This document shows positions 63,734-64,000 of a stretch of DNA of 64,000 bases, piece after piece (position 1 is the first letter of the stretch; each line of letters opens with the position of its first letter). The DNA is taken from NCBI RefSeq assembly GCF_007860015.1, contig NZ_SJPS01000005.1, forward strand, positions 310,001 through 374,000, given 5' to 3'. Source of the stretch: Bythopirellula polymerisocia. Its GTDB lineage: Bacteria; Planctomycetota; Planctomycetia; Pirellulales; Lacipirellulaceae. The notes under the pieces are model-generated. The model had not been told where the DNA came from, ran no database searches, and saw only the letters and a program-made list of their open reading frames with translations. Both the position numbers and the translations under genes were made by a program.

Positions 63734-64000
63734 CCCGACTCCGACGACCAGTTGATTGATGTGTCGTGGCTACCAGCTATCTTCTCAGCTCAAATCCAGC
63801 TTCTGATATCCTTCGGCTTGGTACTGGCAACTCTATTGAGTGAGCCCGCAGATAGGAGCTGTTGGACTCTAAATGGATTCTAGACAACTGAACTTAACTA
63901 TTCCCTTGCTTATTCATAGATCAATCCGTTCTTAAGTTCGTATTAAAATGAAAGGTAAGAGAGACTGCAGGTACATGTAAGAAAAGACTGGCTTGCGGAA
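63734..64000. other. Right-edge sequence upstream of the channel gene
   Basis: The last 267 bp hold no gene that I can support. The promoter of the channel gene should lie here. The region is AT-rich near 63900-63960. An ATG near 63949 opens only a ten-codon frame. Confidence 0.4.

Overview
The window looks like a chromosomal segment of a planctomycete, most likely of the Pirellulales type. The evidence is: two exported proteins with dockerin-like EF-hand repeats followed by a C-terminal PEP-CTERM anchor; a 1636-residue Ser/Thr kinase carrying 21 WD40 repeats; a kinase-cyclase-Cache fusion; a 1725-residue PKD-repeat surface protein that opens with the Arg/Leu-rich N-terminal motif common on planctomycete surface proteins; an ECF sigma factor fragment of planctomycete style; and a KDO synthase, which implies a Gram-negative outer membrane. 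I see no rRNA or tRNA gene, CRISPR array, insertion sequence or prophage. The taxonomic call is an inference from gene style.

Left part (1-8.5 kb): the N-terminus of an ECF sigma factor runs off the left edge. It is followed by a small membrane-anchored hypothetical, a PEP-CTERM protein with a clear terminator, an SdpI-like membrane protein and an acyltransferase. A minus-strand operon with ATGA overlaps then follows (kdsA, a transglutaminase-like lipoprotein, an SBF-like transporter). A gene-free stretch holds a strong candidate for an unannotated structured RNA of about 145 nt with its own terminator (8312-8456, + strand).

Middle (8.5-33 kb): a VWA protein stands divergent to the most notable gene of the window, a SyrB2-like non-heme iron enzyme at 10020-11219. 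Its facial triad reads His-Gln-Ala instead of His-x-Asp, the hallmark of alpha-ketoglutarate-dependent halogenases. It is followed by an SDR oxidoreductase and an endonuclease/exonuclease/phosphatase-family protein. Next come the cyclase-kinase-Cache receptor, a BASS-type transporter, an MFS transporter, a leaderless Uma2 nuclease, YceH, alanyl-tRNA synthetase, a STAS protein, a GH10-like protein without its acid/base Glu, purC, a fatty acid desaturase, comEC and an S9 peptidase.

Right part (33-64 kb): a membrane protein, a complete tripartite RND efflux operon whose pump has unusual insertions, and a gene-poor stretch. Then a three-gene set (MATCAP/DUF1704 metallopeptidase-like, ATP-grasp, ABM), a PmoA-like protein, a cyclophilin with a PEP-CTERM anchor, xylose isomerase, the WD40 kinase, the PKD-repeat protein (seven 303-bp units in an alternating A/B pattern), a membrane adenylate/guanylate cyclase, CorA, and a GluR0-like ligand-gated potassium channel.

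The window is rich in signalling (two class III cyclase domains, two Ser/Thr kinases, an ECF sigma factor, a ligand-gated channel, a STAS protein) and in cell-envelope functions. Most genes are single transcription units or operons of two or three genes.
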